6,867 bases of DNA, from NCBI GenBank assembly GCA_902805495.1, contig CADCTH010000543.1, forward strand, positions 1-6,867. The letters are read 5' to 3'. This DNA comes from an uncultured Actinomycetospora sp. GTDB taxonomy: Bacteria > Actinomycetota > Actinomycetes > Mycobacteriales > Pseudonocardiaceae. Position numbers and translations under genes: made by a program. The notes under the pieces were generated by a model. It searched no databases and had not been told where the DNA came from. It saw nothing but the letters and a program-made list of their open reading frames with translations. Positions 5,716 to 6,867 of the stretch are shown here, piece after piece (position 1 is the stretch's first letter; the number at the start of each line of letters is the position of its first letter).

Positions 5716-6200
5716 TCGTCTACCGTCGTGCGGGCGTAGCCGCCGCGGTGGAACAGCAGCGGCGGGATGTCCCCCGTCGCGCCGAGGTCGTGCACCGCGC
5801 CGACGACGATGAGGTGGTCGCCGCCGTCGTGCACGTCGTGCAGCGTGCAGTCGATCCAGGCCGTGGCGCCCTCGAGCACCGGAGAACCCAGCCCCGACGG
5901 CGCCCAGGACACCCCGGCGAACTTGTCGCCGCCCGAGTGCGCGAACCGCGTCGAGAGCTCCTGCTGACCCTCGGCGAGCACGTTGACGCAGAACCGGCCG
6001 GTGGCCTCGATGCGCGGCCAGCTCGACGACGAGCGCCCGGGCAGCACGAGCAGCAGCGGCGGATCGAGCGAGAGCGAGGAGAACGACTGACAGGTGAACC
6101 CGGCCGGCCCCTCGTCGGTGGTGCCGGTGACGATCGTGACGCCCGAGGGGAAGTGCCCCAGGACCTGCCGCATCGTCGACGGGTCCGTGCGCTCCGTCAT
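5712..6200 (-). CDS. Flavin reductase (HpaC/HsaB-like, FMN-binding split barrel)
   Basis: A 162-residue protein of the flavin-reductase-like domain family. It should use NAD(P)H to reduce free FMN or FAD and hand the reduced flavin to a two-component monooxygenase. Landmarks are LGHFPSGVTIVTG (14-26), GFTCQSFSSLSLDPPLLL (34-51), the FCVNVLAEGQQELS region, GDKFAGVSW, WIDCTLHDVHDGGDHLIVVGAV, and the HRGGY near the end. The wording is close to HsaB of the steroid-degradation monooxygenase HsaAB as I recall it. The start is ATG 6200, chosen for its SD GGAGAGG (6213-6207) with 6-nt spacing; a frame open up to 6269 adds only non-homologous residues. It is first in a two-gene unit with the CoA-transferase. 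No matching class D oxygenase lies in the window. Confidence 0.93.
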   Translation of the reverse strand: MTERTDPSTMRQVLGHFPSGVTIVTGTTDEGPAGFTCQSFSSLSLDPPLLLVLPGRSSSSWPRIEATGRFCVNVLAEGQQELSTRFAHSGGDKFAGVSWAPSGLGSPVLEGATAWIDCTLHDVHDGGDHLIVVGAVHDLGATGDIPPLLFHRGGYARTTVDE

Positions 6201-6233
6201 GGTCCGCCTCTCCGGGTCCTGCTGACCGCTCCC

Positions 6234-6280
6234 CGCCCGACGGTAGTGCCCGCCCTCGGCGCGGGCCACGCGGTCGGGCG
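6234..6280. repeat. Nested inverted repeat in the flavin reductase leader
   Basis: Outer arms CGCCCGAC (6234-6241) and GTCGGGCG (6273-6280) are perfect 8-bp complements. Inside them GTGCCCGC (6246-6253) pairs with GCGGGCCAC (6261-6269) with one bulged C. Together they could fold into a long hairpin about 34 nt before the reductase ATG, if the transcript starts upstream of it. It could be a leader structure, an attenuator or a protein site. Confidence 0.4.
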
Positions 6281-6300
6281 AGGGTCACCCCCGGAGCGCC

Positions 6301-6323
6301 ATCGAGACGTCCAGCGTCTGGAT
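6301..6323. promoter_or_regulatory. 23-bp imperfect palindrome, candidate operator
   Basis: ATCGAGACG (6301-6309) and CGTCTGGAT (6315-6323) are inverted copies with 8 of 9 matches, separated by 5 bp. The site lies between two divergent genes, about 100 bp from the reductase ATG and 89 bp from the monooxygenase GTG. Size and symmetry suit a dimeric TetR-, MarR- or GntR-type repressor. No regulator gene is in the window, and I could not place -35/-10 elements with confidence. Confidence 0.45.
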
Positions 6324-6411
6324 CGGTCGCGAATAGGTCCTTCTGTCGGCACAACCGTCGTGTCATCGTTCACGTCGGGACGAGGCGACGACGCCGGGAG
6401 GTGGCCGAGGA

Positions 6412-6867
6412 GTGACACGTGTGGTCGTCGCCGGCGCGGGCATCGGCGGGCTGACGCTGGGCATCGCCCTGGCGCGGGCCGGCCTCGCCGTCGACCTCCA
6501 CGAGCGCGCCGACGAGCTGCGCGAGGTCGGCGCCGCGGTCGCCCTGTCGGCCAACGGCACGCGGCTGCTGTACCGGCTCGGCGTCGGCGAAGCCCTCGAC
6601 GCCGTGGCCACCCAGCCCACCGAGCTGATCCACCGCGACGGACGCACCGGCGCGCGGATCGCCGCCCACCCCGGCGCCGCCGCGTACCGCGAGCGCTTCG
6701 GCGCGCCGTACTGGGGCGTGCACCGCGTCGACCTGCAGCAGACGCTGGCCGCCGCGTTCGTCGCGGCCGCCGGCGCGGAGCACCTGCACCTCGGGCGCGC
6801 GGTCACCGGCGTCGACACCGCGGCCGGGACGCTGACGCTCGACGACAGCAGCGAGGTCGGCGGCGAC
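6412..6867 (+). CDS. FAD-dependent monooxygenase (class A hydroxylase), N-terminal part
   Basis: The first 152 codons are present and the frame runs open off the right edge. The N-terminus carries the Rossmann FAD-binding motif GAGIGG (8-13) after strand VVVA, and E31 at the end of the second strand (VDLHE) for the FAD ribose. GAAVALSANGTRLLYRLG (40-57) and HRVDLQQTL (104-112) match single-component aromatic hydroxylases such as salicylate 1-hydroxylase and 3-hydroxybenzoate 6-hydroxylase. These use NAD(P)H and O2 to hydroxylate phenolic rings. The DG and GD motifs and the substrate pocket are mostly beyond the window. GTG 6412 is preferred because it gives a full first beta strand (MTRVVVAGAG), with GGGAGG (6396-6401) 10 nt upstream. 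GTG 6421 has the better-spaced SD GAGGAG (6407-6412) but would cut the strand short. It diverges from the flavin reductase gene. Confidence 0.9.
   Translation, partial: MTRVVVAGAGIGGLTLGIALARAGLAVDLHERADELREVGAAVALSANGTRLLYRLGVGEALDAVATQPTELIHRDGRTGARIAAHPGAAAYRERFGAPYWGVHRVDLQQTLAAAFVAAAGAEHLHLGRAVTGVDTAAGTLTLDDSSEVGGD

Noticed and set aside
5716..6366. Upstream extension of the CoA-transferase frame by about 217 codons
   Set aside because: It overlaps the flavin reductase in another frame and lacks CoA-transferase similarity; the GTGA overlap at 5712-5715 gives the family's usual N-terminus.
6363..6818. Minus-strand frames opposite the FAD monooxygenase
   Set aside because: The plus strand shows a clear FAD-binding Rossmann fold through the right edge; the minus frames have no domain.
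1..6867. Interpretation of the whole window as a steroid-degradation cluster
   Set aside because: A KstD-like end, a HsaB-like reductase and a CoA-transferase hint at it, but they are separated by unrelated genes in several orientations and no diagnostic hsa/kst partner is present.
1..6867. Mobile element, CRISPR, toxin-antitoxin or phage-defence system
   Set aside because: I saw no transposase, integrase, direct-repeat array, nuclease or toxin motif on either strand; all confident genes belong to metabolic, regulatory or envelope families.

Overview
The window is very GC-rich DNA with a strong preference for G or C at third codon positions. It carries a WhiB-family regulator, a family confined to Actinobacteria. 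The gene mix (KstD-like flavoprotein, class III CoA-transferase, HsaB-like flavin reductase, aromatic-ring-type FAD monooxygenase, hormone-sensitive-lipase-type esterase, aldo/keto reductase) suits a catabolically versatile actinomycete such as a Pseudonocardiales or Rhodococcus-like organism. Genus cannot be fixed from the sequence alone.

Layout: (1) 3-161, + strand, the last 52 codons of an FAD-binding dehydrogenase, ending at a small hairpin. (2) 222-816, - strand, a WhiB regulator followed 25 nt later by an 83-residue single-PASTA protein with no secretion signal. (3) 826-1105, about 280 bp with no convincing gene, presumably the whiB promoter region. (4) 1106-1558, - strand, a secreted, C-terminally membrane-anchored small protein with a sortase-E-like VADTG motif. 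(5) 1638-2639, + strand, an aldo/keto reductase with a complete catalytic tetrad. (6) 2647-2686, a perfect 18-bp stem that lies between convergent genes. (7) 2664-4026, - strand, a DUF3253 protein followed by an HSL-family alpha/beta hydrolase. (8) 4088-4522, + strand, an SRPBCC-fold protein diverging from the DUF3253 gene. (9) 4519-6200, - strand, a flavin reductase translationally coupled to a CaiB/BaiF CoA-transferase. (10) 6412-6867, + strand, the N-terminal 152 codons of a class A FAD monooxygenase, divergent from the reductase.

The genes do not form one obvious pathway. The best functional block is the right end. There the divergent monooxygenase and the reductase/CoA-transferase pair share a 211-bp intergenic region holding a 23-bp imperfect palindrome (candidate operator) and a nested hairpin. 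This looks like a small regulated catabolic locus for an aromatic or carboxylic-acid substrate, but the substrate cannot be read from the sequence. On the left, the WhiB-PASTA pair is the least ordinary arrangement. No tRNA, rRNA, insertion sequence, CRISPR array or prophage signal was seen, and I found no clear evidence of a wholly new system.
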